Source: Ectocarpus siliculosus
Taxonomy: Eukaryota > Sar > Phaeophyceae > Ectocarpales > Ectocarpaceae
Direction of reading: 5' to 3'
DNA length: 12,324 nt
NCBI GenBank assembly: GCA_000310025.1
Contig: FN649030.1
Location: forward strand, 1 to 12,324
Shown here: positions 1 through 8,255 of the stretch, in pieces
Position numbering within the stretch: the first letter of the stretch is position 1
Layout: each line of letters begins with the position of its first letter
Made by a program: the position numbers and the translations under genes
The notes under the pieces: generated by a model
Told to the model about the DNA's origin: nothing
Databases searched by the model: none
The model's input: the letters and a program-made list of their open reading frames with translations, nothing else

Positions 1-363
1 GAGGGGGGGGAGGAAGGTCCGACTCTGGCGAAAGAGACGGTTTGTGTCGAGAAGGTGGTTCTCCGGCACAAACTGCACACCGGTTCGGCCTCTTGTTTTT
101 GCTCTGCCTGTCGCGTGCATGAGTACGAGCTGTGCTATACCAGGAGCAAGTACCCGGCCTGCGGCACGAAGCTCGAAGAGCAGGTAGTAGAGGAGACAGT
201 CATCATGGTCACTGGTGTAGATCCTGTGGTTGGGGTGGATCCTGTGGTCGGGAGCAAAAAGAAGGCGAAGAAAATTGTTTTCCGGAAGGGGGCGACCACC
301 TGCCAGATGGACAGGGTTACCGGTACACAGTTTGGGGTCTCATTCTGCGGTAGCAGCAAGTAG
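1..363 (+). CDS. C-terminal part of an unidentified Cys-rich protein (5' end outside window)
   Basis: Frame 1 is open from the first base to TAG at 361-363, giving 120 residues with no stop, so the true start or an upstream splice site lies outside the window. A cysteine cluster (residues about 37-61, with CFCSAC, a later LC and then PACG) resembles a zinc-binding ribbon or knuckle, but it matches no family I can name. It is followed by a duplicated hexapeptide VDPVVG (codons 217-252), a basic SKKKAKK run that could be a nuclear localisation signal, and a Cys-containing tail ending CGSSK. Codon choice (many GCC, CTG, GAG, AAG, GTG) resembles that of the two recognised genes and favours real coding sequence. 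An open frame on the other strand (797-135) overlaps it; both are unlikely to be real. Function unknown. Confidence 0.4.
   Translation, partial: EGGEEGPTLAKETVCVEKVVLRHKLHTGSASCFCSACRVHEYELCYTRSKYPACGTKLEEQVVEETVIMVTGVDPVVGVDPVVGSKKKAKKIVFRKGATTCQMDRVTGTQFGVSFCGSSK
217..252 (+). repeat. 18-bp in-frame tandem duplication (VDPVVG twice)
   Basis: Two adjacent 18-bp units, 217-234 and 235-252, differ at two positions. Each encodes VDPVVG in the open frame. The multiple-of-three length and the near-synonymous differences fit a duplication tolerated in a translated frame. Confidence 0.7.
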
Positions 364-625
364 ATATTATTGAGGGGCTGGGTGATGGTGCGTTCAAATC
401 TTGGTTTGCATTTTTGCTGTATTTTGTGGAGATAAGCGCGTGGTTTGGTGGAGATTGTGCGTGTTGCGACTTGTAAACTTGCAGTTTTTCTGTTGTGCTT
501 CAATCGGCGGCGGCGAGAAAAGTGTAACGTACAACACCCATCATAACTTTGTTCAGAACGCGAGAAAAACAAATCCAACGACGGATTCGTGATCCCCGCC
601 CCAAAATTGACAAACCCTGAATTTT

Positions 626-639
626 TCAGATCGATCTGA
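626..639. repeat. Perfect 14-bp palindrome
   Basis: TCAGATCGATCTGA reads the same on both strands. It sits in an AT-richer block just before the 652-680 inverted repeat. It could be a site for a dimeric DNA-binding protein or part of a decayed short inverted-repeat transposon; neither can be decided from one copy. Confidence 0.65.
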
Positions 640-651
640 CGATTTTTCAAA

Positions 652-680
652 ACCGGGGATATTTTGGCATCATCCCCGGT
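652..680. repeat. 9-bp perfect inverted repeat with 11-nt loop
   Basis: ACCGGGGAT at 652-660 is the exact reverse complement of ATCCCCGGT at 672-680, separated by 11 nt. A second short pair (CCAAAAT 601-607 and ATTTTGG 661-667) overlaps the same area. The block looks like a foldable element such as a MITE remnant, but no target-site duplication was identified. Confidence 0.6.
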
Positions 681-842
681 CTGTGCGTTTTCGCAAATTG
701 GCGAGCGAAAAAGAGCATAATCTATTGAAACCCGGCCACTACCATCGAGTTTGTTTTTAAAATTTTGCATATCATCATAAGTATGACATAGGATCATTGT
801 ATTTAATTTTCAAATGTTGGGGAGGGGATGGTCACTATGCGT

Positions 843-855
843 CCCCCCCCCCCCC
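843..855 (+). repeat. Poly-C run (13 C)
   Basis: Thirteen consecutive C, followed by an AT-rich string. It is one of several long C or G runs in the non-coding parts of this window (others at 6753-6763, 7144-7157 and 12013-12031), a recurrent trait of this genome. Confidence 0.9.
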
Positions 856-1462
856 AAATAAATTCGGCTTTACCGCGGAACCCGCCAGTGCCCTGTAGAT
901 ATGTATGTAGACTACAGCAGCAGTTGCGGTATGTGCAGTAGAGGATCCTCGGCATGAATGGAGACAAAATTTGTACCCTTTCTTAGATGCAACATCCAGC
1001 GCACAGTACAGTAGTAGAAGTTAGCTGTCTACGCGAGCGCAGTACGTGCGTGCAACCAAGTGTACTATTCTGTGGCGTGTGGCGTGAGCTGTGCCGCAAG
1101 GGGCAGTGCGCGGGAAAATAATAATGTAGAACAAGAAAAAAAAAAAGTAGCGGGGTTTCCACAAACAAACAGCGAGGCGGCGTTTGGGTGCCCAGAGACA
1201 GTATCTTGACGACGCCACATATGACTTGCACGTGATGCTTTTTTTCGGATGAAAGACTTGACCGACAGCCTTGACGCTTGACTGACGCGCTTGTCCCTTG
1301 ATTGAGAGAGGCGTCGACATGAAACGACTACGCTGAATCGCCGGCTGTCTCTTCTACTGTAAACCAACGACCATGAGCGTAGCGCCATCCATCCACACAC
1401 ACACGATCATTGTTGCTGAATCTTCGTCGTGAACGCCTCACTCTGAGTCAGCAGACAGACAG

Positions 1463-4400
1463 ATGGATCCGCACACACACACCAACGAACGAATCCATAT
1501 GAGAAGCAGCGGCGGCTGCGATGGAGATATGCGTACGGCGAGTACTCACATCCAGAGCTGTGGATGCGCCTTCGCAATCGAAGAAACAGCCGACGACATG
1601 TACCCTTCGGGGCTACGCATCCTCGGTGTGAGCCAAAACGCCGTTGAAGCGCCATGGGCTTATGCCAGCTCCGTGTCCGACCTTCTAGGCAAGGATCTTG
1701 GCCACCTGTTGCGCGTGGAATGTGTACGAACCGTGCGCTCCCTCGTCACGCGCTACGCGCAAGCCTGCAAACCCAGTCATGAGGACGATGATCATATCTC
1801 GCCGAAGGCGAACAGAATCACGGCCGATGCTTGCCCTTCTCCAAGGATCCGCGGCGAGCTCCGACCGGGAGCAGCATCAGGGGCCGAGGGGGATATTGCT
1901 AGTTTCACGGTGACAGGCAGCAACCCCGGCGTATACCTGGTAGACGTGGAGAGGCACGGATCTGATTGCGCCCGAGTCGAGCACACACCGGGGCTGCTGC
2001 TGTTGGGGGATCTGCTGGAGTCTATACCTGTCGGGTCAAACCCTGTAGAGTCGACGGCAGCTCTGTGCGACGCGCTCGCGAAAAGCATGCCTGCGTATGA
2101 CAGGGTCATGGTGTACCGCTTCGCGCCAGACGGCAGCGGCCAGGATGACGGAAGCGGCGAGGTCGTTCACGAAAGTGTCCGGGCTGGAGCTGATATTGGA
2201 TCATCGTACTTGAATCTTCGCTTCCCGGCTTTAGATATCCCTCCGATAGCGAGGAAGCTGTTTAAGCTTGTCGGTGTCAGGTTCATTGCGGATACTTCCG
2301 CCCCGGCCGTGCCAATGATCACCCTCCACGATCAAGCATCATCCCCTCTCGATCTTTTCAGAAGTGCGCTACGGGCTCCCGCGGAATGCCACCTGCGCTA
2401 TCTTAGAAACATGGGCGTGAAGGCTTCTCTGGTAGTGTCCATAGCTGTGGATGGCGGTACGTGGGGACTCTTCTCCTTTCATAGCTACACAAGGACCGTG
2501 CATCCGTCTTGTGAAGAGCGGCTTTCGGTCGAAATGGCGGCTTCCGTCGTCTCGTCCTTGATTTCGCGCTATCAGCGAGAAGAGATCGCGGCGACCGCTT
2601 TGTCTTTGTCGAGAACGCTTGGAAACCTCGGCAACTACACTCGCGTGAACGACTTCCTTTCGGCCGATCATCACTCACTCCTAGGCATCCTGGATGTCGA
2701 CGCTGTCATCCTCTGCGAGCACTTGCGGTCCGTCACCTTGTACGGGAAGAAAGACATCACACTCAGCCTGGAGGAATGCCAAGAGCTTCGCAATGGGGAT
2801 GGTGATGAAAGCTCGGAGATGGCGATTTCGTTCAGGACGCTGGGCGCCAGGGGCGTTGCGTTTTTCTGGGTGCGTTCCTTCTTCGTTGCCTTTCTGCGCG
2901 GGAGCATCGCGAACTCCGTCAAGTGGGCCGGGAATCCAGACGCGCCTGTGAACAAAGACGAGGTGATGACGCCCAGGGCGTCGTTCGAACTGTTCATGCG
3001 TACATCAGGTGCGCGGTGCAAGGCATGGTCCCCTTTAACCGTGGACCTCCTCAACATGGTGCGTCAAGGGTTTTCCTCGCAGCTGTACGCGGAGGCTCTA
3101 CCTGCCGACCTGCAGGAGACGTTCGCCCGTGTGTCGCACGAGCTTCGCACCCCGTTCCACGGAGTGATGGGGGCGCTCGAGATTCTAGAGGCCGGGAACG
3201 GCATCATGGGAGCGGAAGAGCAGTTGGACGTCATCCGCTCTGCTCTCCGGTGCGGAGGTTCGATGATGAGCACCCTAAACGACATCCTTGAGATTGCCAA
3301 AGACCGCAACAACACGGAGGTGGTCCGAGGTCGTTTCTCCGCATCCGGCCCAATCGTCCTGGCCGTGGCAGCCATGGGCCTGTTCGCCGCCGCGGAGTCG
3401 GTTGAGCTTACCGTGGAGATCGGGCCGCCGGACGACGTCCTCGAGGTCACCGGGGACATGCGGCGCATCAAGGCCATCGTGCAGAACCTGGTGAACAACG
3501 CCATCAAGTTCACCCCCAGCGGAGGAAAGGTTCGGATATCCCTCGTTGTATTTGATTCCCTGCAGGAAGTCACTGATTGGTGGGCCAAGGAGACCGGCCG
3601 GTTCGGGGCCCAAACGTGGATGGCGAGCTCCGGTGGCGAATCAGCTCCTGGCACGGGATCATCCCAGGCGATAAAGTGGCACGTATACTGTGTGGAGGAC
3701 TCCGGGATCGGCGTGCTGCCGGCGGATCTCCCTCACCTCGTGGAGGCGTACAGGCAGATATCGCACGGCGCTTCGAGATCGCACGCTGGGACAGGGTTGG
3801 GGCTTCACATCTGCAGGACACATATGGAAGCTATGTGTGGGTCTTTTGGGATCGCTTCCACGTTCTCTGAGAAAGACACAAGCGGGGGTACGTTGTTCGC
3901 CGTGGTGCTGCCCCTGGATTCGGAGGAGCCAGGGGCGGCGGTCAACACTCAGGAACCGTTGGAGGCGGAGGTAAGCCTCCCCTGTGTCCGCAGCATTAGA
4001 TCCCGCACGCTCAAGTTGATGGTCGTGGACGATCACAAGGTGAACCTAAGGCTTCTAGACCACAAGATTCGACGGTTTTTCAAGGACAACGGGGCTGATG
4101 TGGAGGTGATGTCCGCCACCGACGGGTTCATAGCTCTGGAGATGCATGAGGCGGCACGGCGCAATCAGAGCCACGGCTCCGTCCTGGCAGGCATGTTTAT
4201 CGACTTTCACATGCCCGACCTCGACGGCATTGAGTGCACGAAGAGGATCAGGCTGCTTGAGGCAGACAACGGCTGGTCGCGGATTATGATATGCGGCTGC
4301 ACCGCCGATCCCACACAAGCAATCCGCCGTGTCTTCCAGAACGCGGGGGGGGACGAGGTAATAAGCAAGCCCTGGTGCCCCGGACAGGTAGAGAGCATCT

Positions 4401-4465
4401 GCAACGCTATGGTCGCCAACGTGCTGAACGCAGAGCAGAAGAGCGGTGGAGATGGAGGCGCGTGA
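1463..4465 (+). CDS. Phytochrome hybrid histidine kinase (PAS-GAF-PHY-HisKA-HATPase-REC)
   Basis: A bilin-binding red/far-red type photoreceptor fused to a His-Asp phosphorelay kinase, 1000 residues, predicted soluble. PAS, about 29-100: IQSCG corresponds to the family IQPHG, followed by LRILGVSQNA. GAF, about 180-370: YDRVMVYRF, PALDIP (Asp258), ECHLRYLRNMG (Cys309, His310), WGLFSFH (His340). PHY, about 375-540: tongue motifs KWAGNP (487-492) and PRASF (504-508). HisKA: SHELRTP with phospho-acceptor His559. HATPase: NLVNNAIKF (N box), DSGIG (746-750), GTGLGL (776-781). Receiver, about 849-985: Asp855/Asp856, phospho-acceptor Asp914 in IDFHMPDLDG, Thr947, Lys969. ATG 1463 is the first Met after an in-frame TGA at 1430-1432; starting at Met13 would keep Cys19, Met23 would lose it. 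The gene is intronless. This domain order is known from bacteria, fungi and stramenopile algae. It could instead be an old transfer from a virus or bacterium, though no viral neighbour is visible. Confidence 0.95.
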   Translation: MDPHTHTNERIHMRSSGGCDGDMRTASTHIQSCGCAFAIEETADDMYPSGLRILGVSQNAVEAPWAYASSVSDLLGKDLGHLLRVECVRTVRSLVTRYAQACKPSHEDDDHISPKANRITADACPSPRIRGELRPGAASGAEGDIASFTVTGSNPGVYLVDVERHGSDCARVEHTPGLLLLGDLLESIPVGSNPVESTAALCDALAKSMPAYDRVMVYRFAPDGSGQDDGSGEVVHESVRAGADIGSSYLNLRFPALDIPPIARKLFKLVGVRFIADTSAPAVPMITLHDQASSPLDLFRSALRAPAECHLRYLRNMGVKASLVVSIAVDGGTWGLFSFHSYTRTVHPSCEERLSVEMAASVVSSLISRYQREEIAATALSLSRTLGNLGNYTRVNDFLSADHHSLLGILDVDAVILCEHLRSVTLYGKKDITLSLEECQELRNGDGDESSEMAISFRTLGARGVAFFWVRSFFVAFLRGSIANSVKWAGNPDAPVNKDEVMTPRASFELFMRTSGARCKAWSPLTVDLLNMVRQGFSSQLYAEALPADLQETFARVSHELRTPFHGVMGALEILEAGNGIMGAEEQLDVIRSALRCGGSMMSTLNDILEIAKDRNNTEVVRGRFSASGPIVLAVAAMGLFAAAESVELTVEIGPPDDVLEVTGDMRRIKAIVQNLVNNAIKFTPSGGKVRISLVVFDSLQEVTDWWAKETGRFGAQTWMASSGGESAPGTGSSQAIKWHVYCVEDSGIGVLPADLPHLVEAYRQISHGASRSHAGTGLGLHICRTHMEAMCGSFGIASTFSEKDTSGGTLFAVVLPLDSEEPGAAVNTQEPLEAEVSLPCVRSIRSRTLKLMVVDDHKVNLRLLDHKIRRFFKDNGADVEVMSATDGFIALEMHEAARRNQSHGSVLAGMFIDFHMPDLDGIECTKRIRLLEADNGWSRIMICGCTADPTQAIRRVFQNAGGDEVISKPWCPGQVESICNAMVANVLNAEQKSGGDGGA
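1517..1519 (+). other. Codon for Cys19, candidate N-terminal bilin-attachment cysteine
   Basis: Cys19-Asp20 lies 11 residues before Ile30-Gln31. This is the same spacing as between Cys24 and IQPHG in the Deinococcus bacteriophytochrome, where this cysteine binds biliverdin. The residues between (family consensus EPIHIPG) are not conserved here, so the assignment rests on spacing and the Cys-acidic pair only. Confidence 0.5.
2387..2392 (+). other. Codons for GAF Cys309-His310, plant/cyanobacterial-type bilin site
   Basis: ECHLRYLRNMG matches the CHLxYLxNMG motif of Cph1 and plant-type phytochromes, in which this Cys forms the thioether to phycocyanobilin or phytochromobilin. Biliverdin-binding bacterial and fungal proteins normally lack a Cys here. 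His310 and Tyr313 are also conserved chromophore-pocket residues. Confidence 0.85.
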
Positions 4466-5600
4466 GGAATCAAGGCAACGGCGCCGCCAGAATGTTGTAC
4501 GCAAGGCCCCGGCTTAAGAGGTGGGAGGCTTGGGGTGGTGGGTGTTTTACGTACTAGATTCATGATGCTTTGCCGTGGTCCCCAAAGAATACCTCCTCGC
4601 GTTGGCGAAAGAACGGCTTGTCTTCGTCGCCCGGTTGCTTCCTTCAGAGTTCCCAGCCTCCCGCGGGGCGGTCCTGTTCTTGGTGTGTGCTGCTGTGCTG
4701 GATGTGATTGTCTTCTCATTGATTGTCGTGTTGGTGGTTGTTCGTCAATCACCATGGCTTGCTTGTATTGCCTGCGTTCATCCGTCGTTGCCTCTACGTG
4801 CAATTCGAATTTCTTGCGCCTGGCGTGGGCGGTGTCGGAGGGCGGCAGTACGCGCGCGCCGTTCAACAACGGCATGTAGAGTCTGTGGGGGCGAGCTTTC
4901 GTTTGTAGGCTACATGTTTGGTGCACTTCAGTGTCGGGGTGCCGCTCCCGGCATGAAAGGGGCATGGGGAAGTTCCCAGCTGTAGGACCGCAGCGCATCT
5001 CGCATGCGGCCACCACGCCCTCGTCTCTGCTCTTTGTCTAAATTCCGCTCTTGCTGTGGCCCTGTTGGAAGCTGATACTGTCATTGTCGTACAGAAACAA
5101 CCAACCGTGAAGGTGCCCCAGCGTTCCAAAAACTTTCTTTTTTTTCATCTCCTTTGATATTTTCAGCACGAACACACTGCATTCTGCCCGGTAGGAACTC
5201 CAATCCGTGGGGTGGCCCCCCCTGAGGCCCCCCTACCCTACCCTCCTGCGGCGCTTGCCTTCTCCGCTTTTTAAACACGCTACCGCAAGAAACAAACGCA
5301 TGTGCACTTGACTCAAAACTTAGGTGCGGTTTTGCATGGATGAGCGCCCCCAAGTTTCTTGTAACGCTTGGCAGTCGAGCCGGGTATGGGTGGAGCCAAG
5401 GCCGCTAACCGTGAACTTGTAGACGCAAAAAAGTCCCTTGCGTGCGATTATTGTTCGTGCATTGATGATTGTTGACATAGAGAGGGGGTTTCTTTCGGGT
5501 GGCGTTTAGGACCGTTTGGCTTCCCGCTCCTAACGAGCTACTATCTTCTTTTCAGCTGCCTGGGACCTTTATTTTGAGCTGGTTGCTATTTTTGTGATTG
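4466..5600 (+). other. Probable 3' UTR and flank of the phytochrome gene; no gene seen
   Basis: The + strand is T/G-rich after the stop codon, especially 4560-5100, with no protein-like frame; the open frames there are GTG-started and hydrophobic or arginine-rich without motifs. This strand asymmetry is compatible with a long 3' UTR. I cannot place the poly(A) site. Nothing else is recognised. Confidence 0.4.
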
Positions 5601-6379
5601 TTTTTCTGCGTCTATATTTTCTCTTTATTCGATTTAAGTATGATAAGTGTCGTTTGGTGTACCCTTTTGTGGGTAGATGGCCTGCCTGTGACCAAGGAAG
5701 GCGTCTGTGTCAGTTGGAATCTTAACAGGTGTTATAAGGTACTGAGCGGAGCACGGAGAGGGTTTGAATGTGAAGGACAACAACAACAACAAACAATATC
5801 TGCCGATGCCTTGTTCGCACCCCACCAGGAGGACGCAACACGTCGCGCGCCTCAACAGGATTGTTCTCGCCTGGTGAAAGTGGAGCAGAACCATTATCAC
5901 TCGACCACGGGGAGACGAATGGTGGATGAACGAGAGAATTGGGGACAGTTTTGGTGATCGTCCTTGTCGTTGCAGCCACTTTCGAGATTGAGGGTTGGTT
6001 CAAGAAAGTTCAAGAAAGTCACGCAAACATTCTCGTAGCACCAACACACATGTCATACGTACGTCCGTACACCCCCTACAACACAACTAGTCTGGGAAGG
6101 ACGTGTGCCCAACAAATCTGGGGTGTGTGGTGTGGTTCGACGCACATAATCCGTGAGCTCAAATCGTTTCCAGGGACGGAAAGAGGTCTTGATAACAAAG
6201 ACACAGGCTCCTCACTTTGACGGAACAAGACATACTATGAAGTGCATAGTTGCAAAATCTTAGTGCCAACCCCAGTTTAGAAAAAAAGCAAATGGGCACG
6301 CAGCAACAAGTAGACGCAGTGCACACATTAACGCGTCTTTGGGAGAACGGTGTACAGCTAAAAACAACTAATTGGCACT

Positions 6380-6430
6380 TCTCCCCCCCCCTGTATGTAA
6401 CTGCCCCAAGGTCAAGATCGGGGGGGGAGA
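6380..6430. repeat. 11-bp C-run/G-run inverted repeat
   Basis: TCT followed by eight C at 6380-6390 is the reverse complement of eight G followed by AGA at 6420-6430, with a 29-nt loop. It can form a GC-rich stem in either transcript direction. No function is evident. Confidence 0.6.
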
Positions 6431-6664
6431 TTAGTCACATCGCCGGGCCGCGCGAATCTGTGATGCTGAGTTCACACGTGTCTCTTGTCCGGTTGCCTGA
6501 TTGATGGGCAACAAAGCGGTTCACCAAACAGCCATTGTTTGTTTTTCGGGGGATTCATTGATCATTGACGTCTGAAAATGCACAAATTACAGCGCTTTCG
6601 TACACATTCGCCTGTTGCGGGAAGTTGACAAAACTCACATCAACCGACACACAAAGAAACAGCC

Positions 6665-6778
6665 ACTGCCGCTTCGCGGCAGTCCTCTCTCTCTTCTATC
6701 TCTTGCTGTCTGTCTATCTCTCTCCCACTCTCTCTCTCTCCCTCTCTCGCCGCCCCCCCCCCCTCTCTCTCTCCTACA
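6665..6778 (+). repeat. GC hairpin followed by long CT-rich tract
   Basis: An 8-bp stem with a TTC loop (ACTGCCGC/GCGGCAGT, 6665-6683) runs directly into about 95 nt of almost pure pyrimidine: (CT)n, TCTATC-type repeats and an 11-C run at 6753-6763. It is a simple-sequence tract with triplex-forming composition. It resembles a bacterial terminator only superficially. Confidence 0.65.
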
Positions 6779-7143
6779 GTAGTTGCTCCATCAAGAAAAA
6801 TCGTTTCCCGACGCAAGGTAACCCACCCAACACCAACCCAACAACCAAAGAACATTTCCGGGAAAGCTGCAACGATGGAAACCCAGCAACACCAAACCAT
6901 GTGTACAACACCATGCGTACAGCACCAAGCATAGAGTTCGCTCGTCGTGTGAACTGACCACGGCGCTTAACCGCCATTACACATACCAAGAACTATTGTA
7001 GATACATAACAAATTCGGCAATACCCTCTCTCACGCGGAGTCTCCGCGACGCCGCCAATCCTTCTCCCTCCCGAATACTGAAAATGTATATTGCGGGGCT
7101 TCTCGCCAACATCCCGATAACTACCTTTCCTGTGGGGATACGA

Positions 7144-7157
7144 CCCCCCCCCCCCCC
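7144..7157 (+). repeat. Poly-C run (14 C)
   Basis: Fourteen consecutive C followed by a GC-rich CGCGCGCCCGG string. Simple-sequence tract in the intergenic region. Confidence 0.9.
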
Positions 7158-7749
7158 GCGCGCCCGGATCCAACCATACAAGCAAATGCCAAGGGAAAGG
7201 GGAAAATAACATTTCCAGCTCCCTCGGCGTTTTGCGAGCGACTTTCGACACTCGGTAAAGATCGACGTGACAACGAATGGGAGCCATATGCCAGGGGGGC
7301 AGCGTTAAGCGCGGTCTTTCTGGAGCTTGAAGAAGCGCAACCAAAGGGGGGCAACGCTACGGATGCCTGCTTGGGTGGTGACTAGAGAGGGAGCAAAGGG
7401 GAACCCCTGCCGTTGTACATGGGCGGTGTGCTACGATGTGTGGATTAAATACGTACCACTTGTTTCTTGTTTTTGGGAGGAAAGGAGGACGCGAACCAAC
7501 GCCTGTGCTACTGCTGTAGAGGGACAGGGAAACTGCCTGCCCGTCTCCAAGAGGCAGATAATCTACATATGCATACAACCGGTGATTTTCTGTGCAACAA
7601 CAACCATTTCCGTGGTAGAACACAAACAAATACCTTCATAAACGAGTCGAGCCAGGAACCAACAAACATGCAACGCCTCCGGTCCCTGCCCCACTCCTCT
7701 TGCGCGGCCGTGTGCACTGCGGTCACCCATGCCCAAACGTTATACAAGC

Positions 7750-8120
7750 AGCACTCTATTCCATGCAGGGGGTCGAGAAAAGCCATACAATGGGGCACTC
7801 TATTCATGCCAGGGGTTCCCCATCCCGTATCAAGATTGTTAACCGTCTCCATCCTCCCCCGCGGCCGCGTGCACCACTGCAAAAAACGCCACTCAGGGGA
7901 TCAAGAAATACCATAAAAACAGCACTCCATTCCGTGCAGGGGGTCAAGAAAGCAGCACTCTATTGCATGCAGGTGGTCAAGAAATGCTATGAAAGGGGCA
8001 ATCTACCCATGCAGGGGGTCAAGAAATGCCATATAACCAGCACTCTATTCGGTAGAGGAGGTCAAGAAAGCAGCACTCTATTGCATGCAGGGGTTTCCCC
8101 CATCCCGGTATCAACATGTT
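7750..8120 (+). repeat. Degenerate minisatellite with 33- and 44-bp units
   Basis: About eight copies of a unit reading roughly AGCACTCTATTGCATGCAGG then GGGTCAAGAAA. Clear copies start at 7750, 7794 (shifted), 7921, 7954, 7998, 8039 and 8072, with a decayed copy near 7890. Units at 7921-7953 and 8039-8071 are exactly 33 bp; others carry about 11 extra bases (TGCCATA-like) and are 41-45 bp. The 7794 and 8072 copies share another ending (GGGGTTTCCCC, CATCCC, GTATCAA), so the array looks built from two related cassettes. It lies 60 bp past the trehalase stop on the - strand, so it is probably transcribed in that 3' UTR. Confidence 0.8.
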
Positions 8121-8180
8121 GTATGTACCATCCGCCCGGCAGATGATGATATTGTGGTGCGATCGATGATGACTCCGCGA

Positions 8181-8255
8181 CTACAAAAGTGTCGGCCGCT
8201 TCGAGCTCCCTGCGATGAGGTCGAGCGCGACGCCGTTTGTCCAGCCGAAGCCAAC
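8181..8255 (-). other. Trehalase terminal exon
   Basis: 25 codons including TAG. It starts VGFGWTNGVALDL, the conserved C-terminal trehalase block, and ends IAGSSKRPTLL. Acceptor ACAAAG/GTT (AG at 8257-8256). It is too short to stand out as an ORF and is recognised only by the motif. Confidence 0.9.

Larger units (their letters stand above)
364..1462. other. Non-coding interval upstream of the phytochrome gene
   Basis: No convincing coding sequence. The stretch 590-800 is AT-richer than its surroundings and contains a 14-bp palindrome and a 9-bp inverted repeat, listed separately. A C13 run follows at 843-855. The last 80 bases before the phytochrome ATG contain a short (CA)n tract near 1393 and GACA repeats at 1452-1462. 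These probably lie in the promoter or 5' UTR, but I see no TATA box or other core promoter element I would defend. Confidence 0.6.
5601..7749. other. Intergenic stretch between convergent genes; no gene seen
   Basis: No reading frame here has recognisable motifs or coding-like codon use. Visible structure is limited to short repeats: (CAA)n near 5778, a doubled GTTCAAGAAA at 5998-6018, the C-run/G-run inverted repeat at 6380-6430, a hairpin plus CT-rich tract at 6665-6778, and C14 at 7144-7157. The right end may belong to the trehalase 3' UTR. Confidence 0.5.

Noticed and set aside
135-797. 220-codon open frame on the - strand
   Set aside because: It overlaps the + strand frame that has better codon use, crosses the AT-rich inverted-repeat block, and becomes repetitive (mirror of the VDPVVG repeat) at its end. 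No domain is recognised.
1463-4465. Integrated phaeovirus (provirus) as the source of the whole region
   Set aside because: Only the kinase could suggest it. No capsid, polymerase, integrase or other viral gene is visible, and the neighbour is an intron-bearing trehalase.
4535-4985. Open frames of 114 and 136 codons after the phytochrome stop
   Set aside because: The longer starts at GTG, both lack motifs, and their composition reflects the T/G-rich strand; more likely 3' UTR.
6665-6700. Rho-independent terminator
   Set aside because: The hairpin is followed by CT repeats rather than a T run, and the genome is eukaryotic.
7750-8120. CRISPR array
   Set aside because: Units are contiguous and of uneven length, with no unique spacers of constant size; it is a degenerate minisatellite in a eukaryotic genome.
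7700-8146. 148-codon + strand frame across the minisatellite
   Set aside because: It stays open because 33-bp units preserve the frame. It has no coding features outside the repeat and lies antisense to the trehalase 3' end.
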